A DNA stretch of 58,584 bases from Spartinivicinus marinus (GCF_026309355.1 NZ_JAPJZK010000002.1:117485-176068), one strand, 5' to 3'; counted from the stretch's first letter, positions 25,417-33,692 are shown. Program-made: numbers and translations. Notes: a model not told the origin generated them from the sequence alone.

Positions 25417-25755
25417 TTATTCATACTCACCAATAATTTCAATTTTTCCTACAATATTATTGTTTAGCTCTTCCAAATCTTCAGCAGGAATCCACCACTC
25501 AGTATGATGTTTTGCTCCAACAGTTTTAACAGGGTACTTGTCCATAAACTCTTTATTAACTAAGAATCTGGAAACATAACCTTTACCAAAGTCAGTAATA
25601 TTCCACTGAGTAAGCTCAATTGCATATTCTTCACTAGTAACTGGATAAAATATTGGTTGCTCAGGTAAGCGCGGTGGCCATTTTTTATAGTCACTCTCAA
25701 TTACCAAATCCAACTCTTTCTGACCAAGCGGCCTGTAACAAACAATAGTTTCCAT
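25417..25755 (-). CDS. Hypothetical protein of the type often labelled ADP-ribosylation/crystallin J1-like
   Basis: 112 residues starting METIVCYRPLGQKELDLVIE, with 'FPPRLPEQPIFYPV'-like 'WPPRLPEQPIFYPVTSEEYA' and 'HHTEWWIPAEDLEELNNNIV'. This is a widespread small protein in bacteria whose common database label I recall; the enzymatic implication of that label is doubtful. It is preceded by the AATTAACGTATTTACTCATG form of the intergenic element. Confidence 0.5.
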   Translation of the reverse strand: METIVCYRPLGQKELDLVIESDYKKWPPRLPEQPIFYPVTSEEYAIELTQWNITDFGKGYVSRFLVNKEFMDKYPVKTVGAKHHTEWWIPAEDLEELNNNIVGKIEIIGEYE

Positions 25756-25808
25756 TTTCCTCTCAAAACTAATAACTATTCATCTCAATTAACGTATTTA
25801 CTCATGTA

Positions 25809-25935
25809 GTATTTTGACTGAAACCATCTGCTAGGTCTAACTCTTCTGCCGTGCATAAAACGCAACCACCCAGATCTCAGGGTGCGCAGTGCTCTGTTTT
25901 CCTGCTCCCTCCCCTCAAGCCTTTGCAAAAACAGC
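25809..25935 (-). repeat. Left half of a long intergenic repeat, interrupted by a transposon
   Basis: Starts GTATTTTGACTGAAACCATC and runs through CAGTGCTCTGTTTTCCTGCT and CCTCAAGCCTTTGC to AAAACAGC, where the IS66-bounded unit begins. Its other half resumes at 30905. The two halves, less the 8-bp duplication, add up to about 265 bp, the length of intact copies (19003-19263, 32366-32635). Confidence 0.85.
25928..25935. repeat. Target-site duplication, left copy
   Basis: AAAACAGC, repeated exactly at 30905-30912. An 8-bp duplication is standard for IS66-family transposition. Confidence 0.85.
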
Positions 25936-26020
25936 GTGTCCCCTCGGTAGGCGTGCGTGCAAGCCGGAATAACCTTTGATAGCCTAACCTCAACAGTTAT
26001 CACCCTTGTTGAGGATACTC

Positions 26021-26458
26021 ATGTCAGAAGAAGCAACTGCTACTAAACCACCATTAACATTAGAGTCAGTAAAAGCTAAGTTTGATGCTTGGCGGCAACG
26101 ACCAGGTACACGGAGACCATTTCCTAAAGCGTTTTGGTTGGATGTCATTGCCCTGCAAGAGCATTATAAATTATCCAAGATTTTAACAACACTAAAAATC
26201 TCTCGTGCTCAGCTAGAGAGCAAAGAACGACAATTAACGGGTAAGGTGAAGCCCATTAAAAAAACTGTATCGCCTGCTAAGGAATTTGTGACTGTCGATT
26301 GTGATGGTATTAAAGAAGAAATAAATCCTGAGTTAACCGACCTTTGTTGGCCTAATGTGCTGACTGTCGAGTTTACACGACCCGATGGTACTGTCCTTAA
26401 GGTCAATGATTTATCGTCCGAAGCCGTCGATGCCTTAATTTCTCGATTTATTGCCTAA
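26021..26458 (+). CDS. tnpA: IS66 accessory protein TnpA
   Basis: 145 residues from the ATG at 26021, which has GAGG 6 nt upstream. It resembles IS66 OrfA: 'TLESVKAKFDAWRQRPGTRR' at the N-terminus, an HTH-like middle ('LSKILTTLKISRAQLESKER') and a C-terminal small domain. Required together with TnpB for transposition of classical IS66 elements. It overlaps the tnpB frame by a few bases. Confidence 0.85.
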   Translation: MSEEATATKPPLTLESVKAKFDAWRQRPGTRRPFPKAFWLDVIALQEHYKLSKILTTLKISRAQLESKERQLTGKVKPIKKTVSPAKEFVTVDCDGIKEEINPELTDLCWPNVLTVEFTRPDGTVLKVNDLSSEAVDALISRFIA

Positions 26459-26465
26459 TATTATT

Positions 26466-26819
26466 ATGCTGCAATTGACGCCTCAACACCGTTTATTATT
26501 AGCGGTTAATCCCATCGACTTCCGAAAAGGCATGAATAGTTTAGTTGCACTGTGTCAATTGCAATTAAATGAGCAGGCCGATTCAGGGACTATTTTTGTG
26601 TTTACGAACCGGCGTAAAGATGCGGTTAAATTATTAGTCTATGACGGACAAGGGTTTTGGCTCTGCATGAAGCGATTTTCTCAAGGCAAGTTAAAGTGGT
26701 GGCCGAAAGCCGGAGAAACCACCTATAAAATCAGTGCCAAAGAGCTGCAAATTCTATTATACCAAGGCAACCCCAAACGGGCCTCTATCACGGAAGACTG
26801 GAAATCAGTGGCGGCTTAA
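26466..26819 (+). CDS. tnpB: IS66 accessory protein TnpB
   Basis: 117 residues from the ATG at 26466; a TTG at 26451 would overlap tnpA. Typical IS66 Orf2 sequence: 'NPIDFRKGMNSLVALCQ', 'GTIFVFTNRRKDAVKLLVYD', 'GFWLCMKRFSQGKLKWWP'. Its stop is 32 nt from the stop of the convergent tnpC. Confidence 0.88.
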   Translation: MLQLTPQHRLLLAVNPIDFRKGMNSLVALCQLQLNEQADSGTIFVFTNRRKDAVKLLVYDGQGFWLCMKRFSQGKLKWWPKAGETTYKISAKELQILLYQGNPKRASITEDWKSVAA

Positions 26820-26850
26820 TTATTTGTTAAGTGAGCGTATTTATTATTTT

Positions 26851-28512
26851 TTATGCAGCTAATGATGCTTCTTGTGTTGTAATTGATAACAGGGTTTGTT
26901 GGTAATTCCAGGGTAACCACGCAAAGGGGTCTTGTTTCACTTGTTCCTGGTGTTGCTGTAATACCGTTAAATAATCAATGGGGTTAATGCCATTTTGTAA
27001 AGCGGTATGGATGACACTCATTAATTCACTACCCACTTTGGCACCATTGAGGGTTTTGTGGAATAAGCTGCTTTTCCTGATGCGAATCGCCAGCTTCAAA
27101 GCACGCTCAACTGTATTGGTATCCAATGGTGCACCAGCACGGGTTAAAAACCGAGTCAAGGTGTCCCAACGTTTAAGCCAGTAGCGGTAGCTTTTTGCTA
27201 AGGGTGTTTTAGGTTCTTCTACCGCCAGCTGCAGCTCCATCCACTGCTTCATTTCTTCCATCAATGGCTTGCTATGTTCCTGGTGATAAGCCAGTCGGTC
27301 TTTAGGGGGTAGCTTATGTTTTTTACAATGGGCTTCGTTAGCATAAACTTGCCCAATAGTATCCAAGACGATTTTAGCCTCATCAGGGTAATCGGCTTCA
27401 AGCTCAACAAATTTTCGTCGTCCATGCACAATACAGTGGCAAACAATGGTTTCTAAGGCTTTATCTACTTTATTTTGGGATAAGGCATCGCAAGCTTGAA
27501 ACGGGATAGGTAAATCCTCCTCTCGCTCATTTAATACATCGGTTAGATTTTCACCGGCATGTTTTACCCCGGAGAAAAATAAATAGATAGGATGACCTTG
27601 ATGATCAGCCACTAGACCGGTAGTAAATGTGCCTTTTTTATCTGGCTTATCAGGATTCACCTCCTTACCCGTCATCACTGATTGCACTTTGACTGTCGTA
27701 TCATCCTGAAAGAATAAAGGGCTTTGTGCAGCCAATGTCACCAGAGCATTGAAGATATAAGCAGCAACTTGATAAACATTCAGGATCAATCCCCATTGGG
27801 TAGTATCAGGAATGGGCACACCGGTTTGTTGTTGCCATTGAGCTAGTCGATACAGAGGTAAGCCTAGCTGATACTTTAGAACGGCAACCATCGCTTTTGC
27901 TCTTTCGTCGTATTTCTCTGTGATGTTAGAAGACCGTGGCGCTTTAAGTAGCTCACCACACAAAGCACAACGTAACCGCTGTTGTTCATAGCGGTAAGCA
28001 TTGAATAACTGGCCGCCTTCAATGCGGATAAAGACACCTGGTGTCTTGATTTCATAGAGCCTGCCTCCACACTGTGTGGGACAAGGATCACCAGCTTTAT
28101 AATCAGGGTGATTGAGCGCAATGACTTCGGCCGCAGTATAAGCACTGGCGTGTAATTGACCATGACCAGGCCGCTTGGGCTTGTCTGCTACGGGTTTTGG
28201 TTTAGGCTGGATGTTATCAGTATTTCCTGTCGTGTCACCCTGGCTAGGCTCATCTTCAATCGGTGCGTCTGCATCAACAGTCTCTGGTGGCTTTGTACCG
28301 CGAGAACGCTTCTCTGATTGGATGCCAAACGCCTTTTTAAGGTTATTAATGCTAATTTGCGAGAAGGTCAGTTTTTGCTGGAGCCATAAACACAGCTCCA
28401 ATACACCAATGACTAAGGCTTTGTGTGCCTCTGTTAAATTCGACTGCTCAATGGCTAGGCGTAATTGGTCGAAGCCTTCGACAGTTAATGTCTCGATTTT
28501 GGGTGATTTCAT
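26851..28512 (-). CDS. tnpC: IS66 transposase TnpC
   Basis: 553 residues with the IS66 layout: leucine-rich N-terminus, linker rich in Pro/Lys, zinc-finger-like CxxxC...CALC (about residues 150-190), then the DDE core ('PLFFQDDTTVKV', 'FQACDALSQNK', 'CIVHGRRKF', 'TNTVERALKLAIRIRKSSLF') and the usual ending 'PFAWLPWNYQ'. It appears intact. Orientation opposite to tnpAB is unusual and means it needs its own promoter near the right end of the element. Confidence 0.9.
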   Translation of the reverse strand: MKSPKIETLTVEGFDQLRLAIEQSNLTEAHKALVIGVLELCLWLQQKLTFSQISINNLKKAFGIQSEKRSRGTKPPETVDADAPIEDEPSQGDTTGNTDNIQPKPKPVADKPKRPGHGQLHASAYTAAEVIALNHPDYKAGDPCPTQCGGRLYEIKTPGVFIRIEGGQLFNAYRYEQQRLRCALCGELLKAPRSSNITEKYDERAKAMVAVLKYQLGLPLYRLAQWQQQTGVPIPDTTQWGLILNVYQVAAYIFNALVTLAAQSPLFFQDDTTVKVQSVMTGKEVNPDKPDKKGTFTTGLVADHQGHPIYLFFSGVKHAGENLTDVLNEREEDLPIPFQACDALSQNKVDKALETIVCHCIVHGRRKFVELEADYPDEAKIVLDTIGQVYANEAHCKKHKLPPKDRLAYHQEHSKPLMEEMKQWMELQLAVEEPKTPLAKSYRYWLKRWDTLTRFLTRAGAPLDTNTVERALKLAIRIRKSSLFHKTLNGAKVGSELMSVIHTALQNGINPIDYLTVLQQHQEQVKQDPFAWLPWNYQQTLLSITTQEASLAA

Positions 28513-28639
28513 TACAACGATAAACGGCTGCTAATTTGATGTAGGCAGCGTACTAGAGGGGGTAGGTGATTGGATAGACGATATTAGCTGTATAATGTGT
28601 AAGTTATTTACTGTAACCCCATGATTGCCGAGGGGACAC

Positions 28640-28700
28640 GATTTTCTCGCCAGGCTTGAAAGGCTGCTGCGACTGATTCAAGGGATATTGAGTCTACCAT
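28640..28700 (-). pseudogene. N-terminal remnant of a second IS66 tnpA
   Basis: From ATG at 28700 leftward the frame reads MVDSISLESVAAAFQAWREN before running into the end of the IS66 at 28639. It matches the start of the IS66 TnpA at 39535 (SPTLESVAAAFKTWRNN). AAGGAAG lies upstream of the ATG. It shows that another IS66 was here before or during assembly of the unit. Confidence 0.75.
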
Positions 28701-29129
28701 AATACTTCCTTACAAATTATTCGGAAGCTAGTAAACCACTAAAAATTAATAAAGTTGAGCTAGGGTGTCGTAAGGACACAATAAAACTATTATCTAAGTT
28801 ATTAAATGGCCTCCCTGGTAGTATGCGAACACTATTTTGTAAATATTGTAAATAGCTTTGCTACTTGTTAATACTTTAGATGTACATTAGTCATATATCG
28901 CACTTGTCTTGTTCTGAGTTAGATCTACAGAAACAGAAGATGTAGGTTAATAAGTCTTTTTCAAGGTGTTATGAATCACGTGATAGTGGCCAGTGTTGTC
29001 TGACAGGCAGTGTTGCGATGGTGTGAGAGTTAGTAGGTTTCGTGTTTCATTATCAAAGTATATATTTCTGATGATGCTTCAGTAAATTCGCGGAAATATA
29101 GAATGGGCCAATAAATAAATTAAAGGAAT
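28701..29129. other. Non-coding stretch upstream of the phospholipase-like gene
   Basis: No gene. It includes what may be the outer end of the truncated IS66 (AGCTTCCGAATAA on the minus strand at about 28720-28732, similar to the GAGCTTCCGAGAG end of the IS66 at 39456) and presumably the promoter of the downstream gene. Confidence 0.4.
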
Positions 29130-29135
29130 GTGGCT

Positions 29136-30794
29136 GTGATAGGTTTTAATAAAATCTTTAAAAAATATATTTTATATACGTTAACAATAGCACTGGGACT
29201 AAATATTATTACCGTTTATGCAAAGGTTTCTTTTAGTGACTCAACATCCGATGTGTATGACAATTCAAACTGGATGTCTAAGTTACCTGACACGTCCTTA
29301 ATTAGTGAGCTTTCTATTCCTGGAACACATGACAGCACAACATTCACAACTACTATGATAGCAGGAGCAGGTTATGTAAAAACTCAATCAATGGACTTTC
29401 ACGCCCAGTTTAAAGCAGGTATTCGCTTTTTGGACATTAGAGCCAGACACTCTAATGATAGTTTTCCTATTCATCATGGCAATTACTATCTACATAAAAA
29501 CTTCGCAGATGTACTAAGAAATACTAATTCGTTTCTGTCAAATAATCCTAGTGAAGTAATTTTTATCCGCCTAAAAGAAGAAAGTACCCCTGATAATAAC
29601 TCTAGATCTTTTGTTGAGACATTTGAGTCCTACATGAAAAATGTGGACTTAGGGAGGCACGTCTGGCGAGGGAGTAATAAAAACCCATCACTAGGTGAGT
29701 TAAGAGGAAAAATTGTTATTTTAGATGATTTTGATGGTTCGTCTAGCTACGCTTATATTGAACATAGTAAAAATGATTTTTCCATTCAAGATAATTACAA
29801 TCCAGACAACGGAGTAGATAAAATAAAGTCGATTAAAAAGCATTTTGCTGACGCAGCTACTGATTCATCAAATAATAAATATATTAATTATTTAAGCGGT
29901 TATATAACTGCAATATATACCCCTAAAGGCTTAGCTAAGCAAATGAATTCAAAGTCCCATGACTACATAGCTAACCACTTAGACAAGCGCCTAGGGTTTG
30001 TTATTGCGGACTTTCCCGGAAAAGACCTTATTCAAGACCTTATTAACGCAAATAATAGCCGTTTATTTAATGTAGTCTCTGGTTTTAATAACAAATGTTT
30101 AGATATTGATGTGGCTTCATCTAACGTTCAAGTTTGGGATTGTAGTGGTAATACCAATCAACAGTGGCACTACGATTTACAGACAGCTCAGATTAGGTCA
30201 CCTGCCAGTAATTATTGTTTAGACGCTGCTGCCCCCGGCGGTAATTTATACATGAGCCCTTGTCATGGAGGGGCTAATCAGAAGTGGGACCTACTGCTTT
30301 CTGGTGAAATCAAAGACCGAGCTCATGGGCAATGCATTGATCTTTACCAATTTAACGACAGTAATGGTGCAAATGTTAAAATGCATGAATGTAACAATCT
30401 AAAAAACCAGAAATGGTACGCAGGGAAAGGGTATAAGAAAATTACAGGTTATAATAATAAATGTTTGGATGTGGATGAGAATTCTTCAAACGTTCAAATG
30501 TGGGACTGTTCTGGATGGCCCAACCAGCGCTGGACTTACAATATGTTAACAGGTGAAATAAAATCAGGCGCTAATGATAAATGCCTTGATGCCTCTTCTA
30601 ATGGCAATGTATATATGTACAAATGCCATGGTGGGGATAATCAGAGGTGGGATATTTTACCTACAACGGAGATCAGAAGTAGGGCTAATCGTCAATGTCT
30701 AGATCTTTTTGAATTTAATGATAGTGATGGCGCAAATGTTCAAATGTATAACTGCAACAATCGAAAAAATCAGAGATGGGCTTGGAAACAGTAG
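29136..30794 (+). CDS. Secreted phosphatidylinositol-PLC-like protein with ricin-type lectin domains
   Basis: About 552 residues from GTG 29136 (AAGGA 8 nt upstream; GTG 29130 also open). A signal sequence (YILYTLTIALGLNIITVYA) is followed by a PI-PLC X-type domain with both catalytic histidines in view: 'IPGTHDSTTF' (about 67) and 'FPIHHGNYYLHKNF' (about 115), plus 'GIRFLDIRAR' and 'DFPGKDLI'. From about residue 305 come two ricin B-type beta-trefoil repeats with QxW motifs (NQQWHY, NQKWDL, NQKWYA, NQRWTY, NQRWDI, NQRWAW). It probably cleaves inositol phospholipids or GPI anchors after glycan binding, acting outside the cell. It is cargo of the IS66-bounded unit. Confidence 0.85.
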   Translation: MIGFNKIFKKYILYTLTIALGLNIITVYAKVSFSDSTSDVYDNSNWMSKLPDTSLISELSIPGTHDSTTFTTTMIAGAGYVKTQSMDFHAQFKAGIRFLDIRARHSNDSFPIHHGNYYLHKNFADVLRNTNSFLSNNPSEVIFIRLKEESTPDNNSRSFVETFESYMKNVDLGRHVWRGSNKNPSLGELRGKIVILDDFDGSSSYAYIEHSKNDFSIQDNYNPDNGVDKIKSIKKHFADAATDSSNNKYINYLSGYITAIYTPKGLAKQMNSKSHDYIANHLDKRLGFVIADFPGKDLIQDLINANNSRLFNVVSGFNNKCLDIDVASSNVQVWDCSGNTNQQWHYDLQTAQIRSPASNYCLDAAAPGGNLYMSPCHGGANQKWDLLLSGEIKDRAHGQCIDLYQFNDSNGANVKMHECNNLKNQKWYAGKGYKKITGYNNKCLDVDENSSNVQMWDCSGWPNQRWTYNMLTGEIKSGANDKCLDASSNGNVYMYKCHGGDNQRWDILPTTEIRSRANRQCLDLFEFNDSDGANVQMYNCNNRKNQRWAWKQ

Positions 30795-30836
30795 CTAACT
30801 AGTGCCCATCCATAAATAAGTTTTACTTTATACATA

Positions 30837-30904
30837 GTGTCCCCTCGGTAAGTCTGCTGAGCCATAAAAAATTTTCATTCTACGCATGCTAGCCAAGGGG
30901 ACAC
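30837..30904. mobile_element. 68-bp IS66-type mini-element (MITE)
   Basis: Only 68 bp: GTGTCCCCTCGG at the left and CCAAGGGGACAC at the right, the same ends as the 2.7-kb IS66. The subterminal bases after the left end (TAAGTCTG) also resemble that IS (TAGGCGTG). It is followed by the right copy of the 8-bp target duplication, so its right end served as the outer end of the composite unit. Confidence 0.8.
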
Positions 30905-31050
30905 AAAACAGCCGATAAACCCTTTTGTCGGCAGTTACCTGGAAATATATGACAGTTTGGTTGTAGTGTGATCAGGCTTGATATGGAGAAACCCTTAGGG
31001 GTACAGGGTGGTGTGGGGAGAGCTGGCTAGATACCAGCTCTTACCCGATT
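30905..31050 (-). repeat. Right half of the interrupted long intergenic repeat
   Basis: Starts with the duplicated AAAACAGC (30905-30912), then CGATAAACCC, GTCGGCAGTTACCTGGAAAT, ATATGACAGTTTGGTTGTAG and the hairpin module AGCTGGCTAGATACCAGCTC followed by TTACCCGATTA (31021-31051). On the minus strand the module TAATCGGGTAAGAGCTGG, TATCTAG, CCAGCTC has stops in all three frames and an AGAGCTGG/CCAGCTCT-type stem. Confidence 0.85.
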
Positions 31051-31063
31051 AGGTTTTCCTTGC

Positions 31064-31471
31064 TCAGCCATAAGGATCGATGCTCAACAAGTCTTTCATT
31101 GTTTGTTCTATTAGTTCTTTTACCGATGAATCACTTTCGCATGCAATAGCCATCGACTTTTCAATACCGTAGTAGTAGGTAAGTGTAAAAAGGTTGCCTT
31201 TTACGACACCATACCAACGTTCCACAGGTCCTGGAAAATCTTCTTCAAATGGCGAAAATACAGGAGCAGTTTTTACTCTTGATCTAATATCTTCAAAAGT
31301 TGTATTTATGTAAATTAATTGCACATTATCGAAAAAGCGTTTAGCTGGCCTATATTCTGACTCAAACTGATCCCAAAACAGTTTTTTGTCGATAAAATTA
31401 ATTGGGATGTTAGAAAATTTTTCATCCCATTGTTTTTCGTATTCTTGTTCACGTTGAGTCCAATGATCCAT
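31064..31471 (-). CDS. Hypothetical protein
   Basis: 135 residues, no signal or membrane segment. Charged N-terminus ('WTQREQEYEKQWDEKF'), then 'RPAKRFFDNVQLIYINTTFEDIRSRVKTAP' and 'WYGVVKGNLFTLTYYYG'. I do not recognise the family. It ends 14 nt before the hairpin module and starts after the TAACTATTAATGAACGTCAC element. Confidence 0.4.
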   Translation of the reverse strand: MDHWTQREQEYEKQWDEKFSNIPINFIDKKLFWDQFESEYRPAKRFFDNVQLIYINTTFEDIRSRVKTAPVFSPFEEDFPGPVERWYGVVKGNLFTLTYYYGIEKSMAIACESDSSVKELIEQTMKDLLSIDPYG

Positions 31472-31545
31472 TTACAAACCTAACTATTAATGAACGTCAC
31501 TATGACGCTGGATTGCAAGGGGAGATTACTAGATACCAGTTCTTA
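31472..31545 (-). repeat. Short two-hairpin intergenic element
   Basis: Minus strand: TAAGAACTGGTATCTAGTAA, variable middle, CAGCGTCATAGTGACGTTCA, TTAATAGTTAGGTTTG, then ATG of the next gene. The first TAA is the stop of the gene at 31543. Confidence 0.7.
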
Positions 31546-31932
31546 CTTTGTCCACCTTCTTACTATTTTCCGAAGCTCGCCTTCATCAATGTTTGCCGAC
31601 TGATTGTGTAGTATATGGACTAAAAAATCCAAGACGACTACCTTTTGCCGACTGTTGAGCATAAACCAAAGCCCTAAATTAGAGTCGCCAGCATTCTTAC
31701 ACTTACTATATTCATTCAGGGTGAAAAGAAGTTGCATATAAACCATTGACTGTTGATCACTACGAAATGTCCTTAATACATAAATCATGAATGAAGGAAG
31801 ATATTTGATTGCTTCCTTCAAAGAAACACCCTCAAAGGTATAAGCATTCGACTCTATCCAATCATCAGTAACGCTATTATCTACGGTAAACTCGGATAAT
31901 ATTTTTTTGGTGATTATTTCTTCAGCCTTCAT
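31543..31932 (-). CDS. Hypothetical protein
   Basis: 129 residues, soluble, helical by composition ('LKEAIKYLPSFMIYVLRTFR', 'SRQKVVVLDFLVHILHNQ', ending 'LRKIVRRWTK'). It resembles small immunity-type helical proteins, but no family is recognised. Its stop is part of the downstream element. Confidence 0.4.
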   Translation of the reverse strand: MKAEEIITKKILSEFTVDNSVTDDWIESNAYTFEGVSLKEAIKYLPSFMIYVLRTFRSDQQSMVYMQLLFTLNEYSKCKNAGDSNLGLWFMLNSRQKVVVLDFLVHILHNQSANIDEGELRKIVRRWTK

Positions 31933-32006
31933 ATGTATGCATAACTATAAATAAACGTCACTTTGATTTAGTAGAGCTGGCTAGGTACCTAGCTCTTTTC
32001 CGATTA
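31933..32006 (-). repeat. Short two-hairpin intergenic element
   Basis: Minus strand: TAATCGGAAAAGAGCTAGGT, ACCTAGCCAGCTC, then AAAGTGACGTTTATTTATAG and TTATGC before the next ATG. The stop of the gene at 32004 is the first TAA. Confidence 0.7.
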
Positions 32007-32270
32007 GTTTTGCCAAGACTTCCAAGCTCTTAACCATAGTTTCTGGGTTCTTGTTACACCTAGCGGCAAGATTGAGTCAATCGTTACTCTAGCCTTCTTT
32101 TTACTTTTAGTGCAAACTGCAACCACTGTTGTGCCTACAATGTCGAAACCTGTAAGTTGCACAACTTCACCAAGAACTTCAATTTCTTCAACATCTTTGA
32201 AAACATCTTCAAAACATACCAACCAACCGGATATTTGCTCATCCTCACCATAGGCATCGCAAGTAGCCAT
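32004..32270 (-). CDS. Small hypothetical protein
   Basis: 88 residues ('ISGWLVCFEDVFKDVEEIEV', 'LTGFDIVGTTVVAVCTKSKK', ending 'LWLRAWKSWQN'). Beta-rich by appearance; no recognised domain. Single gene of the modular region. Confidence 0.4.
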   Translation of the reverse strand: MATCDAYGEDEQISGWLVCFEDVFKDVEEIEVLGEVVQLTGFDIVGTTVVAVCTKSKKKARVTIDSILPLGVTRTQKLWLRAWKSWQN

Positions 32271-32365
32271 TTCTATGCACTGTTTTATACTTCGTGCGTC
32301 TTCACAATTAGTAATAATATGATCTCCTAATAATGTACGCGAAATTTGTAGTCTAAGATGGGAAA

Positions 32366-32635
32366 GTATTTTGACGGAAACTAGCTGATAGGTCTAACCC
32401 TTCTGCCGTGTATCAAATTCAACCACCCGGCTCTTAGGGCTGCTCAGTGCTCTATTTCTAAACTACTTTATCTCAAGTCAACCCAAAACCCGCCGATAAC
32501 AGCAATTAGTGGCAGTTATCAGGATATATATAATAGTTTGATTATATATCAAGCAGGTTAGTAGAGAGGACCCTGCACCAAGAACCATGTGGGAGAGTTA
32601 GCTAGGAGCAGCTTTTACCCGATTAAACTCATTGC
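32366..32635 (-). repeat. Long intergenic repeat, full copy (~270 bp)
   Basis: From GTATTTTGACGGAAACTAGC through AACCCTTCTGCCGTG, GGGCTGCTCAGTGCTCTATT, AACCCGCCGATAACAGC, GTGGCAGTTATCAGGATATA to the module GAGAGTTAGCTAGGAGCAGC and TTTTACCCGATTA. It has the same block order as 19003-19263. The inner GATAAC/GTTATC arms can pair (GTTATC at about 32515 and GATAAC at 32494). Confidence 0.75.
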
Positions 32636-33032
32636 TTATAGGAGGCAGAAACATGGCTAACATAATTGCCCCATTTACCATGTTGACTATATCCCATAAC
32701 GCAACTTCCCAACCATAATAGATTGTTGGGCCTGTAACTATTGTTACTGGAAATATTAGTAGGGTGCTAATTAAATAAAGCCAACGTCCCCAACTTTTGA
32801 ACATTAGCATACCAACCAAAGAGGCTAGCAAGACAATAATTAGTGAAAGACCTGCAATGATTGAAATAGTCAAGTTTGATTCTAAATAACTTTGCCAATC
32901 AATTGCTTGTGGTAATATCTCCCAGGCAGGATCTAAGGCCCCATCATCAAAGAAGTACAACGCTACGCTGATAGCTAATTCAAAAACTAAAAGCCCAATT
33001 ACTGCTAACCTAAATATTGCTCTATTGCTCAT
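32598..33032 (-). CDS. Small integral membrane protein with four predicted helices
   Basis: 144 residues with hydrophobic segments 'IFRLAVIGLLVFELAISVALYFF', 'ISIIAGLSLIIVLLASLVGMLMF', 'LYLISTLLIFPVTIVTG' and 'IVNMVNGAIMLAMFLPPI'. The C-terminal codons (NRVKAAPS) are read out of the intergenic hairpin module, whose TAA in another register gives the stop. Function unknown. Confidence 0.5.
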   Translation of the reverse strand: MSNRAIFRLAVIGLLVFELAISVALYFFDDGALDPAWEILPQAIDWQSYLESNLTISIIAGLSLIIVLLASLVGMLMFKSWGRWLYLISTLLIFPVTIVTGPTIYYGWEVALWDIVNMVNGAIMLAMFLPPISNEFNRVKAAPS

Positions 33033-33193
33033 TATCTCTTTGTAAATTTAACTATTAATGAACATCACTCTAACAATGATTTGGAGAGCTGGCTAGATAC
33101 TAGCTCTTACCCGATTAAATGCCATCACTGATCGGGCACGCAGTGCGGAGGTCCCGCGCCGAAGGAGCAATTGTGCCTGGCCTTGTTAACACT
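33033..33193 (-). repeat. Intergenic element plus a GC-rich insert
   Basis: 33049-33117 is a short element (AACTATTAATGAACATCACT, then AGAGCTGGCTAGATACTAGC and TCTTACCCGATTA). Between it and the next gene lies a GC-rich segment (about 33133-33180) with GGCAC/GTGCC and GCGG-AGGTC-CCGC arms, unlike its surroundings and possibly from another source. Confidence 0.5.
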
Positions 33194-33625
33194 TTACTGA
33201 CCAATGCTTTCGAATAGAACACTTGGCAACCCTCGTTTTTTCCATATATGTAGATCTACTTTAGAAAAGTACTTATCTACCCCAATGAATCTATTACCTC
33301 CCAGCTTGTAATCGCCGTCCAATATTTTTTCTAGCAGTTTCCTAGAAAATTCGTACCACTTCCTTTCGGAATCCTCAGGCTCATCAAACTCTAACCAATT
33401 GAAGGACTCGGACAACCAAAACATTTCAAGCGCCAACGCCAAATCGCAGCTAGGGTGATGAACTATCGCTTGAGGCAATTCAAAGCCATCATCCCAGTTG
33501 TAGTTCTCAATAAATTCGAAAAGAGCTGTCTCCCCTAGAGAATTAATATCATTAAGTGCATCGGATAACTCTCGAAATTCATAGAGTAATGTATCGATTA
33601 TCTTGTCTTCAGCTTCTGATTTCAT
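33194..33625 (-). CDS. DUF4274-like protein
   Basis: 143 residues. 'FIENYNWDDGFELPQAIVHHPSCDLALALEMFWLSE' matches my recollection of DUF4274, a family of small proteins often found near polymorphic-toxin and immunity genes. No toxin gene is adjacent. It starts behind the TAGCTATTAATTAACGTCAC element. Confidence 0.55.
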   Translation of the reverse strand: MKSEAEDKIIDTLLYEFRELSDALNDINSLGETALFEFIENYNWDDGFELPQAIVHHPSCDLALALEMFWLSESFNWLEFDEPEDSERKWYEFSRKLLEKILDGDYKLGGNRFIGVDKYFSKVDLHIWKKRGLPSVLFESIGQ

Positions 33626-33692
33626 TTTGAGTGTTAGCTATTAATTAACGTCACTCTGACGCAAAATATTACGAAAGGTTTGCCTGATAAGT

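Larger units (their letters stand above)
25936..28639. mobile_element. IS66-family insertion sequence with inverted tnpC
   Basis: 2704 bp bounded by GTGTCCCCTCGG (25936-25947) and CCGAGGGGACAC (28628-28639). tnpA and tnpB read rightward from the left end, tnpC leftward from the right end. The usual IS66 layout has all three in one direction. It has no 8-bp duplication of its own (AAAACAGC against GATTTTCT). Confidence 0.85.
25936..30904. mobile_element. IS66-bounded composite unit carrying a PI-PLC/lectin gene
   Basis: The unit starts with the IS66 end GTGTCCCCTCGG at 25936 and finishes with CCAAGGGGACAC at 30893-30904. It is flanked by the 8-bp duplication AAAACAGC. It contains a full IS66 element, the remnant of another IS66 tnpA, the secreted phospholipase-like gene and a 68-bp mini-element with the same ends. 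Deleting 25936-30912 rebuilds a continuous long intergenic repeat. Confidence 0.8.

Noticed and set aside
28640-28647. Target duplication for the 2.7-kb IS66 alone
   Set aside because: GATTTTCT does not match the left flank AAAACAGC; the duplication belongs to the larger unit ending at 30904.
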